DNA of 64,000 nucleotides, taken from contig JAJEKV010000041.1 in NCBI GenBank assembly GCA_021234155.1, positions 12,102,689-12,166,688 on the forward strand, in the 5' to 3' direction. A program made the translations under genes and the position numbers. The notes below the pieces were generated by a model. It saw only the letters and a list, made by a program, of their open reading frames with translations. It was not told where the DNA came from and ran no database searches. Positions 10,753 through 22,817 of the stretch are shown here, piece by piece. Origin of the DNA: Isoetes taiwanensis. Its lineage: Eukaryota > Streptophyta > Lycopodiopsida > Isoetales > Isoetaceae. Numbering within the stretch: the stretch's first letter is position 1; the number at the start of each line of letters is the position of its first letter.

Positions 10753-10894
10753 GGGTCGGTTCACATGCAACCATCGCTGGAGAGGGGGCCTGTTTTGCCC
10801 AGTGCAAATTGGCGATGGTGGGCGATGGTGGGCGTAAAACGGTGAGCCCTTTTACGTGATGGTGAGGGTCGTGAAGGTGCATGTGAACCCAGCC
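10753..10894. mobile_element. Tourist/PIF-Harbinger-like MITE, copy 1 (142 bp)
   Basis: Imperfect terminal inverted repeats GGGTCGGTTCACATGCA and, inverted, GGCTGGGTTCACATGCA bound a non-coding 142-bp unit. It is flanked by TAA on both sides (10750-10752 and 10895-10897), the target duplication of PIF/Harbinger elements. The inside holds GGCGATGGTGGGCGATGGTGG repeats. Confidence 0.8.
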
Positions 10895-11949
10895 TAAGGA
10901 GGCACCGAGTCTCCCTACATTGTCTCCCTACATTGTCTGTGGCTGCTAGTGCTGTCCAACTGCAATGCCTGTTGCCAGATTGATCAACCACATTTCCAAA
11001 GTTGCCACTGCCACCCTAATGATATGATCTTCACCTAGTTTTGGCCATGCTTCAAACTTCTATATCATTCATCTGCTTTGGTGGGACTGGCAACACCTTG
11101 CTTTGTTTCTCTTTTGGCTCTGTGTTCTGTAAATAGTTATAACACACAACACTCAACGGAGAAACAAGTATAAGCAGCATATCTGCTGCAACCAGCTTAT
11201 TTGTAAGCTTATTTGTAAGCTCACAGGTGCAACATACACAACCAAGAGGCCAACCTAAATGTAAATGAAAAGGTATCATCTTATTTTATCATTCTCTTCC
11301 TTATGCTCTTCATATCTGCCTAGAAGTGGGTATGCAAGGCACAGATCGACAGCACTAGGAAGGAAGGCTATTAGCGGAATAATAGAAGCTGAATCATCTT
11401 TTCAAAGGCTTTGGAAATCACATGGAAAAGAGCTGCATTCATACCAAGAAACGCTATGATGCCTCCTACCAAAAGGTCGGTTTGCTGGTGGGAATGTCTT
11501 CACAATTCTGGACATAGCTACTGCACACTGAATTGCCTGGAGAACATGACCCCAGGCAAATATCCGCGCACATATGCCATAGCTTCACCTTATGATATCC
11601 CTTTACTCCCGACCACAGAACTAGATAGCCTAGATTCAGCAAAGGACATAGAATTGACATAATACAGAGCCCTCCTCTGTCATGTAGTAGTCCAAAAAAA
11701 AAGAAGTCCTAGTGTGTTCACCAATATTCTTCCATAATGCAATCAAATGTATCGTCTTTTGATCATATTTTGATAGTGGTCTTGATTTATTGGGAATATG
11801 AACCAAAGAGATATGTGCCTTTTGCACGTGACATGGTCAATGATGCAGCGACATTCATACAAACCCGATGCTCGCCAGCCGTTACCCAGGTCGGAACAAC
11901 CGTGGAGTGCATTTCTACAAACTCGTCGCAATTTTCCTGATTAATAAAC

Positions 11950-12053
11950 ATGAGACAGTTGGCGAGTTGGCGGAGAAGGGCCTTGTTATACCGTGTGCAA
12001 ATTTGTGATGGTGGGCAATGGTGGGCACGGCGATGTTGCAAGTGAACCTAGCC
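11950..12053. mobile_element. Truncated copy of the same MITE
   Basis: It has the same internal GTGATGGTGGGCAATGGTGGG sequence and the same right end (CAAGTGAACCTAGCC then TAA) as the full copies, but no left TIR. Its right end is shared with the left TAA of the next copy. Confidence 0.65.
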
Positions 12054-12056
12054 TAA

Positions 12057-12207
12057 GAGTGCATTCACATGCAACAGTGGTGGGAGAGGGGCCTTGCTAT
12101 ACCCTTTGCAAATTGGTGATGGTCGGCGATGGTGGGCATAAAAGGGCGTGGCATTTTACATGAAGGTGAAGACCGCGATGCACGCGATGGTGCATGTGAA
12201 TCCAGCC
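12057..12207. mobile_element. Tourist/PIF-Harbinger-like MITE, copy 2 (151 bp)
   Basis: This unit is bounded by GAGTGCATTCACATGCAAC and the inverted GGCTGGATTCACATGCAC, with TAA on the left (12054-12056) and TAG on the right. It matches copy 1 inside. It sits directly against the truncated copy, so the two were inserted or duplicated side by side. Confidence 0.75.
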
Positions 12208-12549
12208 TAGCCATAATCTTGGCCTTGAGGACAAAAGCCAGAGTCTTAGCCTTGAGGGCAAAAGCACCTGTTTTGCAATGGTTTGCAAATCATATGTTGG
12301 GAAAAGTTGTTATTTATGGATCTTTTGGAAGGCAAGCCAATGGCTATTGTTCATCTAGGGCTAGATTTTTCTTCTACGGTTGGTTGGTTGGTATGTTGGC
12401 AACATATTTTTTTGGTTTTTTTTTTGCAAAGCACCAAGGATCGAAATAGTCGTGGCAGGCAGGGTTGATTTATAGGAGTTGTTATCGAGGTATGATATTA
12501 TCCGCTTTCTTTGTTTTGCACAAAATTTGAAGTAGGGGCAGGGGCCATG

Positions 12550-13010
12550 GCGCGGCTTCAAGATTTCAAGGAAGAATTAGCCAATAAGTTTATTCGTGGG
12601 TTGAAGCCGAGCTGACTCTGTTAGTATGGGGAGTGACATATCCTAGCTTGGAATAGTTTCTAAGTTTAAAGAGCAAGCACAGGATAGGATTAAGCAGAGT
12701 CGGGAAGAAGCAAGAAACCTGCAAGGAAAAACTTTCCTAAGCAGAGAGAGAGGGGTTTTGTTGCTCCTGTGGTCTTGCAGGAAATGTATGTCCTATGGTT
12801 GCAAGGTAGATAAATGCACCAGCTCAGATGAGGCAGGAGGAACGAGAACAATGCCGTCGGGAAGGATTATGTTTCTTCTGCAAAGAGGCTGGCCATAATG
12901 GGGCACATTGTCCCCGTAAATGGGGAAACATGAATAATGCTGGGCAGCAGGTTGCTGGAACTGCTGAATATGACCAAAATGCCGCTTATGGGAACCGTGG
13001 TAATTAACCT
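12550..13010 (+). pseudogene. Retrotransposon gag fragment with CCHC zinc knuckle
   Basis: The plus strand shows DFKEELANKFIRGLKPS before a stop, then after a broken stretch CFFCKEAGHNGAHC, a perfect C-x2-C-x4-H-x4-C knuckle near 12870-12911, followed by PRKWGN. This is the nucleocapsid end of an LTR-retrotransposon gag, which packages element RNA. The frame is interrupted several times and no protease or polymerase follows, so it is a relic, in the opposite orientation to the large gypsy element further right. Confidence 0.7.
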
Positions 13011-14230
13011 CGGTTAAGAGCCGGCTGAATACTCGGTGTCGAGAAGTGCACAGATAGAAAACAATCAGGTTTCATTGGTGCGGTGGCCTGGAGAGTTGCC
13101 AATTTGGGTGAAATAGCCATATCGATTAGAGCAAAGAGTTTGAGGGCGGAATGGGAAGAGCAGAAAAAGTTTGAGCGTTAGGGTTCGCGTCTGTGTAGCG
13201 GAGATTTTTATAGGCGGTTCTAAAAGCGAAATCTGAACATAAATTTTGCTAGATGGCAGCATCATCGAGGAAAAGAATGAGCAAGAACCAAATTTTTGGC
13301 TAAGTCCCAGAAAACCAACTGCAGTAGGATCAATGGTGGAGATTGACAAGAATGGACAGTGCGATGGGGCATCCTGGTGGCATACGAATAATGATGTGAC
13401 ATAGCCGTGATTTAATTTTGCATAACTAAGGCTATTCAAGAGTGCGAACATTTTAATGAAGAAGGTGGCAGGAGCAACAGGCCAGAGAGAAAGTAACCAC
13501 TACTAGATTTGTGGCGAGATATGAGAATCTGGAATTGGAATGTACCCCCGATGGACAGGTCAGCAAGAAGTCATTGGGCTACCATGGCATGTAAGAGGCG
13601 GCAGGGCTATATAAGATGAACAAGGGTTGAGTCGAGAACACTACTCGTTGCAGCGATGGAGATGGTGAACACCATGCCAAAGAACTGTTTGGAGTGGTTT
13701 ACCTGCCGAATGAATGATCTGGGCCTCTGGAAATTGAAGAACAGAGGAATTCCAATGGACGGTTGGCTGGCGGCGTCTGTGGATAATCTTGACCCCCAGA
13801 TCAATTATGTAGACATAATTCTACACCTTCGCTATGATCCGGACAGGGCTATGTGATGGTATGTGATCCTGGGGGCCTGAGATCATTCCTTGTATATGCT
13901 GTTTTCATTGAGACTAGAACCGAAATTTTATATGTTGTTTTCATTGTTTATGCTGCTACAAAACTTTCTTGCTATAGGCAAAATGTTGCTACAGAACCGA
14001 AATGCTACAGAGATGAAAAAATATGAAGGCAAATGCTGCTACAGGCATAACCGAAATGCTGGAAAATATTACCTGGTCGCCCTTTGCTTTGCTGGAATGG
14101 ATGAAAACCATGATCATGTGCATCAACCTCATTGAACCGAATCTTCAAACCTGATTGAGTCTGTTGCTGCAAGAGTCGGCCGCACATACTACAGAGCCGG
14201 CTGTCGCACTCCCAAGAGCTTAATTTTCTC
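13011..14230. other. No recognised gene; possible retroelement remains
   Basis: Short open stretches on the plus strand (for example KPTAVGSMVEIDKNGQCDGA near 13310-13370) look weakly coding but match nothing I can name. They may be diverged continuation of the gag relic. A repeated phrase on GCTGCTACA(G/A)A occurs at 13950-14050. No promoter or RNA gene is evident. Confidence 0.25.
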
Positions 14231-14238
14231 TAAATGTC

Positions 14239-14256
14239 GTCCACGAATTCGTGGAC
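14239..14256. repeat. Perfect 18-bp palindrome
   Basis: GTCCACGAATTCGTGGAC reads the same on both strands. It stands at the edge of an A-rich stretch with several GGCG/CGCC inverted pairs (14330-14450), possibly the edge of an unrecognised transposon. Confidence 0.8.
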
Positions 14257-14449
14257 AATGCAAAACAAAACCAAAAAACCTAGTGTTACCGAAAAAAAAA
14301 CCCTCATGTTACAAAAAACGAGCGTTTTTTTCAAAAAAACGGCCCAAAAAACGCCACCTCAGCATTTTTTGCAACACGTTTTTTAGGGCGCCATTTTGGC
14401 ATTTGAATATGGCTTGGGGGGGAAAAACGGCGGAAACAGCCGTTTTCGG

Positions 14450-14740
14450 TAACTATGGTATAAATACTCTGTACAAATACAATGTATAAATACTCTATAT
14501 ACAAATACAAAATGTATCAATACTTTTAAGTACAAATAGTCTATGTATAAGTACTCTATGTAGAAATACTCTGTGTATAAATACCATGTGTACAAAATAC
14601 TATAAGTATAAACACTCTGTGTACAAATACACAATGTATAAATACTCTTTATAGAAGTACTCTAAGCATGTAGACAATGCTTTATGTATAATACTTCAAG
14701 TACAAATACTCCCATCTATATTACGTGTATACTCCATGGA
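14450..14740. repeat. Degenerate minisatellite, TATAAATACTCTGTGTACAAA type
   Basis: About fifteen imperfect copies of a roughly 18-20-bp phrase combining TACAAATAC, ACTCTRTGTA and GTATAAATAC run head to tail. Open frames across it (Tyr, Cys, Ile rich) are artefacts. No gene is seen from here to 15180. Confidence 0.75.
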
Positions 14741-15187
14741 TAAATTCAAAATTCACATGTGTAAATGCTTTCTGTAATTACACAATGCAGAAATACACTG
14801 TAAATACACTAAGTATACACTATCCTATGGAATCACATGAATCCTTCTCCATGATGGAATCACAACCAAACATGGAAGCAAATACAATTGAAATGCATGC
14901 ATGGAATGAGATACTTTAATGCATGATACCGAGGCAAGAAACTTGCAGATTGAATGTACCATAATCCCGTTCATATTTATAAATAACCGTGACACAAAAA
15001 AACAAGGAACCCCTTCATGGGTATGTAAGCACAAAGCAGGTTTAACGTAACAATGATTCTCAAACATGTAGTGATTCTCAAAAGGATCCTGCTAAAAAAA
15101 AAATTTCCGCTTCATTCAATTTCTAAGCAGAAATAGGCAGTGGATGTGTAGGTACCTTAACGCTTCCTCTGCATGGCATGCACTGAG

Positions 15188-15373
15188 TTACATCCAGCAA
15201 AAATAAAAAATAACATGAAGTAACAGGCGCAGATGGCATACCTTGGTGCCGGACCAGTTAGTTCGACCGGTTATTGGGTCCTTGCAGCAGACAACGGGAA
15301 ACACGAAATCATCATCCCCTTCAGCGAACTCAAACTCGTCCTTCAAGGCTTCGATCCACCTGAACATCCGCAT
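15188..15373 (-). other. Short open frame of unknown origin
   Basis: The minus strand encodes about 60 residues including LKDEFEFAEGDDDFVFPVVC and KDPITGRTNWSG. Composition looks protein-like but I cannot assign it. It lies just outside the gypsy polymerase region. It could be an exon of a decayed gene or chance. Confidence 0.2.
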
Positions 15374-15606
15374 GCAGTAGGCTTTGGAGTTGCATGAAGA
15401 AAGGCAAACAAATAACCCGGAGTAGCAGGAGAATTATAATAGGATTTTGTTTTTAGAATAAGGGCGATGCCCATGCGACTAAGTAAGAGCTATGCCCATT
15501 TTTGTAATCTTACTCTTCTGGATATATAATATAAGGCAATTTTCTTAATCACCCGTGTCTGTGTCATGGATTATATCTCGTGATGTGACTGTATAAATTA
15601 TTCTAA

Positions 15607-18250
15607 GGCGTAAGCCATTAACTAGGGTAGGTAATGGTGTGCCATCGAGTTCAGCGACTTAAAATACACTTGGTTGGACCACTTTAATAATTTTGTAAGG
15701 GCCAAGCCAACGAAATTTGAGCTTGCCTTAAAATTCTTGTATTTGGAGTCATAGAGAAGAACTAAATCTCCTTCATTGAAAATTTTTGTTTTGATCTGGT
15801 TGTCATGCCAAGATTTCCTCAATTGTTGGCCAGCAAGGACCCTGAGGTAGGCATCCATGCGAATTTCATCTAGTTGTTATAACTGATAAATCCTTTCCTG
15901 TAGAGCGGCGGGAGGATCATGCACAGTAGCAAGTTGAAATCTGAGAGTGGGCAGGATAAACTCAAAATGCATCAAGGCCTCTTGGCCATACACGTGTCTG
16001 AAAGGCGTCTGCTGTAGCAATTTTGTAAGTGGTGGTTGTAGGCCCATAAACAGTTGGTAACTTTTAATCTTTCCTGGAAGCATCGCAAATCTTCTTTAAA
16101 ATGTTGATCAAAGTCTTGTTGGTACTTTCAGCAAGACCATGGCCTTGCGGATAATATGGAGTGCTCTTCCGATGATGGATATGCAAGTAGTCCGTGAGTT
16201 CCTTGATTGTTTGACTGACAAAATGAATTACCCCGGTCACTCACAAGTTCCCTGGGGCAGCCGAAGCATGTAATGACGTGCGTGTAGAGCACCCGCGTCA
16301 TGCTGGCTGCAGTGTTATCGGGTAACACACAAGCTTCAACCCACTTAATGACGTAATCTATGAGAACAAGAATGTATCAAGCACGAAAGTTTCGAGCAGG
16401 TGGATCAATGGGCCCAACGAAGTGCATACCCCATTTGCCGAAGGGTAGAGGCGTGGCAACTGGAGTTAAGGGTAGAGCGTCATGGGCCGTGGGCCTTCCC
16501 ACGCGATGGCAGACGTCACATTGGCGTGCATGAGCATGAGCGTCTTTGAACAGCATGGGCCAGAAATAACCAGCCAACAGGATTTTCCGTGTCATATTAT
16601 CACCATTGAAATGTCCTCCATCAAGCCCTTTGTGTGTTTGGCAAGCAGTCTCGGGGACCTCATGAGGAAGAACACATCTGCACAAAGTTATATCCTTGCC
16701 ATGCTTGTAGAGATGTCCAGCAACCATGGTATAGTCACGACTTCTCGAAGGAATTGTTGACGACATGAGCGTAATTTGTCTGGAGAGAGCGTGGGATCCT
16801 CAGATGGTAATGTTGAGAGAAGATGTTGTTTGTAGTCATGGAACCAGTGTGGCATAGCCGTGACCAAAAAGAGCTGGGCATCCAAAAAAGTGTCTGAAAC
16901 TCCTGAGGATGGGTCATCTGCGTGGATGCGTGAAAGATAATCAGGCACCACATGAGACTCTCTTATGAATGATTTCAAAGGGAGCAAACTCCTGTAATAG
17001 CAGCACCCAGTGAGCAACGCGTCCTGTGGACATGGTTTTATTGATCAGATAAAGCAGCTTGATGATCCACGAAGAATTTGATTTTGCTGCCCAACAAATA
17101 GTGGCAGAATCGTTGCACGCAAAAAATTGAGTCCAAGCGCTTCCCATTGCGTGGCAGAATAATTCTTCTTTGCAGGGTTGAGTTTTCGGCTCGCATAGCA
17201 AATTGGTTTGTCGAGTTGAGAGTCATATTCTTGGAAGAGAACAACACCAATAGCAAAAGTTGGAATATCACATGGACATGAAATGGTTTGTCCCATTGAG
17301 GTGGAACAAAGTAAGTAAAACCTTCAATTTTTGAAAGGCCGCATCCGCCTGAGGATTCCAAGCCCAAGTGGATTCATCACCCGTGAGTCTATGAATGGGA
17401 TCAGCATTGGTAACTAGTCCAGGAATGAAAGTAGCATAGTAGTTGACTTTCCCAAGAAAGAAGCGTGTCTCCCTAATGTTAGTAGGCGCCTGAGTCTTGA
17501 GAACATAACTAATCTTAGCAGGGTCCGTGGTAATGCCTTCTTTACTGTAACGGGCCCATGGTAGACCGCTCGAGTATTCGAACCTTGAATGTGCCTGTGG
17601 GGCGTTCCCGAGACACCGGCATAAATGGGTAGAAGCGACTACTCATAAACGTCTAGACGGTTTTGCCCAGTTGGTTAAGGGCATGTCGGTTAGGAACGTT
17701 AGATTTACTGACAACATGGCCTAGAAGAACACCTGAAGTGATGGGATTCAAACTGATGCTCGACTCATCAAATTTTTGAAAAACTAGCTCAAATTTGTTG
17801 AGATGATCATCCATGGTAAACAGAAAACTCACCTTGAAAAACTTGCAGAAAAGCATTATCTTTCATGTAATCCTGAAAAACTGAAAGCATAATGCGTTGG
17901 AAAGTAGAAGATGAGTTTGATAATCTAAAGGGCACCACTTTATAGGCAAAAATACCCCACGGCATGGTGAAGGTTGTTTTCAACTGATCTTCAGAGTGAA
18001 TGGAAATTTGATTGTAGCCGGAAAAGCCATCCATGAAGGAGTACATTTCATGGCCTGCTACTTCTTCAAGTACTTGATCCATGAAGGGTAGCGGGAAATG
18101 ATCACGCTCCGTGGCATGTTGAGTTTTCTGTAATCCACGCAAACACGGCTCTTGTCATTATACTTAAGGGCAATAAGAATTGGGCTCACCCACTCAGAAT
18201 GTTTGACCTCGTAAATAAGTCTGGCAGCCTTGACACGGCCATGATAGTTG
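15607..18250 (-). pseudogene. Ty3/gypsy pol: reverse transcriptase, RNase H, integrase
   Basis: Reading the minus strand: WVSPILIAL and RVCVDYRKLN near 18180-18110, then YSFMDGFSGYNQI (18050-18010), with a corrupted Y-x-DD box and FTMDDHLNKFELVF near 17820. The connection segment GITTDPAKI and FFLGKVNYYATFIPG (17540-17410) leads to RNase H remains ICYASRKLNPAKKNYSATQW (17215-17140). The integrase has an H-H-C-C zinc site (THKGLDGGHF then CDVCHRVGRP, 16650-16500), core pieces CFGCPRELVSDRGNSF (16280-16220) and TPFRHVYGQEALM (16000-15960), and a C-terminal LHxLP-like end near 15620. Stops and shifts occur in every domain. Confidence 0.85.
17548..17703. mobile_element. SINE-like 156-bp insertion with 7-bp target duplication
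   Basis: The unit lies between identical 7-mers TTTACTG at 17541-17547 and 17704-17710. It interrupts the gypsy polymerase exactly between a GHVVS and a GITTDP segment that are normally adjacent, and removing it with one 7-mer rejoins the frame. Inside, the plus strand has a tRNA A-box-like TTGCCCAGTTGGTTAAGG (17655-17676) and the minus strand a B-box-like GGTTCGAATAC (17571-17590). The boxes face each other, so it is not a simple tRNA-SINE but perhaps a rearranged one. No poly(A) tail is visible. Confidence 0.7.
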
Positions 18251-18833
18251 GGGTTGAGCTTGCACTGTCGTTGCTAGATGGGGCGTGGGATGAGAGCACG
18301 TGCGTTCTTCTATAATGTGGTTGCACATATTGCAACGTTTGCAGTGAGGAGAACCATTAGTAGAATTGCATTCATTGGCCAAATAGCCTTGATACTTACA
18401 AATGTGACACCAAATTTGACTTCTCCGTTGTGAAATGGATTGATGAAGTTGAACCGTGTTTTGTGGAACCATGACAGGAGGTATGAAGGGTAGATCAGTG
18501 AAGGGAACACCACGTGGGGACATATTGACGGAGTGATTTACTAGTTCGATGGCGTGGCCCAGCGTCTTGGGGCGTAAGTATTCAGTCATAAGACAGAGGT
18601 AAGCCTTGTAGAAACCAGACCAAGATTTGACGCTGCGTGGGATACTCCTTGAGCTTACTAACCAAAATATGCAGACAATCAGCAAAATCTCTTGTACATC
18701 TGAGGGTTGTTGTTGAAGATCATTGAGTTGTTTGAGAAGTTGTTGATCACTATGATACCATAATGTGACAGAAAGGTCGTCTTTATTCTTGCCAGTTTCG
18801 TTTCTAATGACTTTTATTAGGCATAAGCCATTG
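18194..18833 (-). pseudogene. Ty3/gypsy gag, C-terminal part
   Basis: The frame reads through TLWYHSDQQLLKQLNDLQQQ, a proline-rich stretch and a knuckle-like CHICKYQGYLANEC in which the expected His is Tyr, so zinc binding is probably impaired. A second Cys cluster follows. It is cut at its N-terminal side exactly at the terminal inverted repeat of the 12.26-kb element. Gag coats element RNA in virus-like particles. Confidence 0.75.
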
Positions 18834-18866
18834 AAACCATCATTCAATTAAATTGGGATTATGTCT
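18834..18866. repeat. Left 33-bp terminal inverted repeat
   Basis: Begins AAACCATCATTCAATTAAAT and ends GGGATTATGTCT. It matches 31060-31092 inverted at all 33 positions. Similarity stops immediately inside the element and immediately outside it. Confidence 0.85.
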
Positions 18867-19716
18867 ATTCCAAAATCGCGCCGTATAAGCTATTTATTGA
18901 CCATTATATTGAATTAACCACACTTTTGCACTGAGTTCATTTTCGGGCTAGGAAGATGCATTTTATGTTGAAATGCAAAGGGCATCCAAATATTAGGTCC
19001 AAATGACCCATATTATGAAAAGAATGTTGGCAATATAAAAGTAGGAAATTGCTTATTAATTGCATACAATCACCGCGACAAACGAAATCTAAACATTGAA
19101 ATTGTAGTGTTTTTCGAATAAATAACGCAAACAAGTTACTCTGAACGAGATTTTCAAAAGGTCAAATGTGGCGTGGCGATTTTATTTTCATAAATAACGT
19201 ATTATAGTGGAACATAAACTTTAAAAACTAATCCGAATCATCGTCGACAGGCGCTGCAGGCGGTGCTGAGATCCTTTCGATCATGAACAAACCATGCTCT
19301 GGATTCCATATAAGATGGATTACAACATCAAAGGGATCAGGATAGAAGCGGGGCGGGATTCATAGCAGCGACATCAAGCCAGCCCCTGAAGTTCTATTTC
19401 TAGCTCGCGGCACTGCGAGGAGGTCTGCGTGGTTCATCTGGCGGTAATAGAATGTGCCATAATAACAAAGCGAAGAAGGAAGCCGAAGCCGATGGTTTGC
19501 CAATTTCATGCATACGTATTTATAGACACCTAAATTATTGACGGTATATACATACAAATTATTGCAAGTATAGCAAACCATACACGTAATATAAAAGAAC
19601 AATACGTACACAGAACCAATAATGCTGATATAAGAACACAATATATATTCGAAAAAGAGTTTGGTGTAAAGTATATTTCATATTCAAAACTTATTGGAAA
19701 GTGTATTTTCACGTAT

Positions 19717-19734
19717 ACATATATATATATATAT
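19717..19734. repeat. (TA)n microsatellite
   Basis: An 18-bp run of alternating T and A with one preceding C interruption, in an intron-like AT-rich stretch of the 12.26-kb element. Confidence 0.9.
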
Positions 19735-20370
19735 CAAAAAGTTCCCTTTCTAGAACGATCTTCTCTAGGTCCCTGTCAATTTCCCTGTCCGATTAAGTTC
19801 TGTATAGTGTTTGTATCTCTTGACCTTTTTTCCCTGTAGATATTTAGGTGCAAGATGCTGACAAAACGAAGCAGAAGTCATCTTTTTCAAAATCCTCGGG
19901 ATGATAGGATGGTGGATTTAGTGATCGCGGACTGATTGAAGCAACACTTCAAAGCGTCATCATCAACTATAATGATGTCTTCCTTCTCCCGAACATTAAG
20001 TCATCCATCATGTAAACTCAAGCATTTCACAAATATTTTTTTTTACCTGTAGGATCCTTTGGGTTATTGAATGACTTACATTTGCTCACGATCCCAAACG
20101 GATGCCCAATCTCTATGTAACTTCGGGAACTACTCTCAAAACTTCCGTATATTTCTATTCTCCATCGGCGACCAAATTGCACTGTGAAATAAAAAAGAAA
20201 GCTTGGTCTAACATCTCCTTTCGATCTGACGCGGATATACCCATTTCAGTATATGTCTCAAATGGTTTTCACATTGCATACCATTATAAAGGAAATTGTG
20301 CTTTAGGTAGCGTTTTTGCGAGCACTCCATTCAAATCGAACACCAAATTTTTGGGAAAGCTGGATTAGGT

Positions 20371-20535
20371 CTGTAATAATAAAGCACACACTTGTGAGAC
20401 AAGGAAAAAGAAAATTGAAATCGCGGCGGCGATTTTCAATTCTGTTGGAATAATTGAAATCGCGCTTTGGCGATTTTCAATCTGTTTGAAGAATTGAAAT
20501 CGGCGCTGGCGATTTTCATTGTTTGAATAACATAC
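20371..20535 (-). other. Predicted intron with three GC-rich hairpin units
   Basis: Read on the minus strand it has a GTATGT donor and a TTATTACAG acceptor, and splicing keeps the reading frame (…EQKLK to DLIQLSQ). Inside are three tandem units, each with GAAAATCGCC facing GGCGATTTC or a close variant, separated by CAATTCTTCAAACAGATT-like spacers. They would fold as short hairpins. Confidence 0.6.
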
Positions 20536-22494
20536 CTTTAAGTTTCTGTTCAACATCCGCAATGATGAGCTTACTCTCGGTTGTCTTGGTGCGCGGAAGT
20601 GTCGACCACATCATAGTGTTTGAACTATGGTTGATACTTCATTACTCTTTATGCTAACCTGACTCGAGCTTTCCGAATCCAATTGTATCATCTAGGATTT
20701 TGTCTTCTTCGTTTAGTTACCTACATCCACGTGGATTTTCCAATGTGATTGGAAGGATAGGCACGCTCTCGGCCGCATAGTTAAAGCTGTTGCTTGTCGA
20801 TATTCTTCCTTATGCCCTCTATATGCTTTCTCATTTCTTCCCGCTCGCAGCCGGATCTGCCGGGTGTAAGCTGGACTTAGAGCTGGAAGCTTTATTTTTG
20901 CACTACCTAAGCGGACCCCTAGGTGCCACCTCTAGCACTTTCTCCGAAAAATATATAGAAGTCCTTGGCTTGACCATCGAGACCACACTTTGGCATTTCC
21001 TAGCTAGCTTGAGCTTCCCCGAGCATAACCTCAACATGAAACTCCCAACCGTGAGACTCTAGCGGGCGAAGGCTTCAATCGAGAAAACTTCGAAAGGGCC
21101 AAAGAAAAACCCGTACTTATTCAGCCTCCCCTTATGCGCCGTGTTAGCTCATACTTGATTGGTGAATTAAGGCGCAGGGTCGACCAATTTTCTTCTTCCT
21201 CTTCCTCTTCCTCTTAGTCCGGGTCCACATCCACATCTGCGGTCCCTTTCCCTTTGTCTTACGCCAATTGGATTCGACATAAAAAACATTCTTCAATAGG
21301 GGTTCATCTAGCCGATAACCGCCAAACAATCTTCTCACCTTACGGTTTCCCCTTGAGTCTTTCATATTCTTTATCATCCATAATGGCTATCATAAGGACT
21401 AGCACATGTGAGATCTTACTTTGTTTACTAAACTCACTATCTTTGTTTTTCATCTATCATTCTTGCTTGCCTCATCACTTTAATGCATTCGACATCATTT
21501 GCGGCAGCTAGTGCATATCGTGGGAAATGTCGGTGTGGCAAACCTGTCCGATAGTATAATGCATCTCGGTCGTCAAACCAGCGCATGTGTTGAAGAAGGT
21601 CTTTGTAATCATCCTTGTGTCCATCTCGTGCCCGCGGCTATCAAGAACAAATAGAGTGATGTCGGTTGGCCCTTCACCTACCTCGGCATGGCACACTTAT
21701 AACCGTGGACACCTTATAGAAAAAAAGGGGACTCGTCTCTTGCCGTCTTCTTCACCAAAGCAACTTTTCTTTTTAGGTCGGGCCTTGCAACTTTAGGTGT
21801 GAATCCCCTTAAGAGTTGCCACATTCTTAAGCCTTTTGCTTTGCTTCACAAAATCTTTTGACCAAAATACATATTTCTTAATGTCATCATTAGATCGTTG
21901 TACTTTTGCATTAAGCCTATCTCGATAACATCATGTCTCCTCGAGAGCCTTTGCGGTTCTTCACCAACGGACTTTTTTCAGGACTTTCATATTCTTTATC
22001 GATTCGCATGCATCTTGAAGATGTCAAGTGCTTTCTTTGCTTGACGTTTTCTTGTAGATAACTTCCTTTTCGATGCAACTATCTAGAACGAGAGATTAAT
22101 TCTGCATCATCCAATCCTTGTGCCTTTCTCATTTTTACGTGATACCTATATCAAAAAATAGGCGTATCTTCGCGGAGGAAACCTGCCATCTGAATCGGCA
22201 ACTTCTTTTCGAATAGGCGTCCCAAAATTCGTTCCACTTTTCCCATACCTGGTCAGAAGAAAAAATAATCTTGCAGGCATCCTTTGGCACCGTTTGCTCT
22301 TCTGTGCCAGCTTGTGCATCCCCTTTTCTTCTTTGATCTAGTGGCCTTGTTCTTGTCATTTGTATTATGGTTTGGCCGGTGTCCTTTCTAGTAATTTGAA
22401 TTCGGCACTCTTAGATTGCCCTTGTCTGGTCGGCATTGGTTTTCCATATTCGATCCATTGGTTACGAGCGTGCCGCAACTGCTCCACATACGGA

Positions 22495-22817
22495 CTGCAA
22501 AATATGGGCCGTTAGATAAAAAAAATAAACAGTCGCGTGAAAGTAACAATATAAAGCGGCGCGGCGTTTTAGTTAATCCGCGTATTTACAAAAGCGGCGC
22601 TGGCGCGATTTCTTCATGATGAAGAATTCGGCGCCCGGTGGCGTTTCTTGTAAATCCGTCACACAAATAACAACATAAAAGCGCGCCCGGTAGCGTTTTG
22701 CTAATCACGTATTTAGAAAATGCAGCCATATGAAGAAATGGCGCCCGGTTTTTTTGTAAATCGTGATTAAAACGCAGCTCTGGCGGCGATTTGGAATATG
22801 TGTGGAACATAAAATAC
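22495..22817 (-). other. Predicted intron rich in GCGCC hairpins
   Basis: Minus-strand GTATTTTATG donor and TTTTGCAG acceptor; splicing keeps frame (…KTFSHKS to PYVEQLRH). It contains at least four copies of a phrase combining GGGCGCC or GGCGC, AAACGC or AAATCGC, and TTTACAA/TAAATACG. GC content is locally far above the surroundings. Confidence 0.6.

Noticed and set aside
14383-14634. Tyr/Cys/Ile-rich frame
   Set aside because: Translation of the TATAAATACTCTG minisatellite.
20100-20370. Alternative genetic code reading of the partner-gene exon with several stops
   Set aside because: Both TGA and TAA interrupt it and frame shifts occur nearby, so ordinary decay explains it better.
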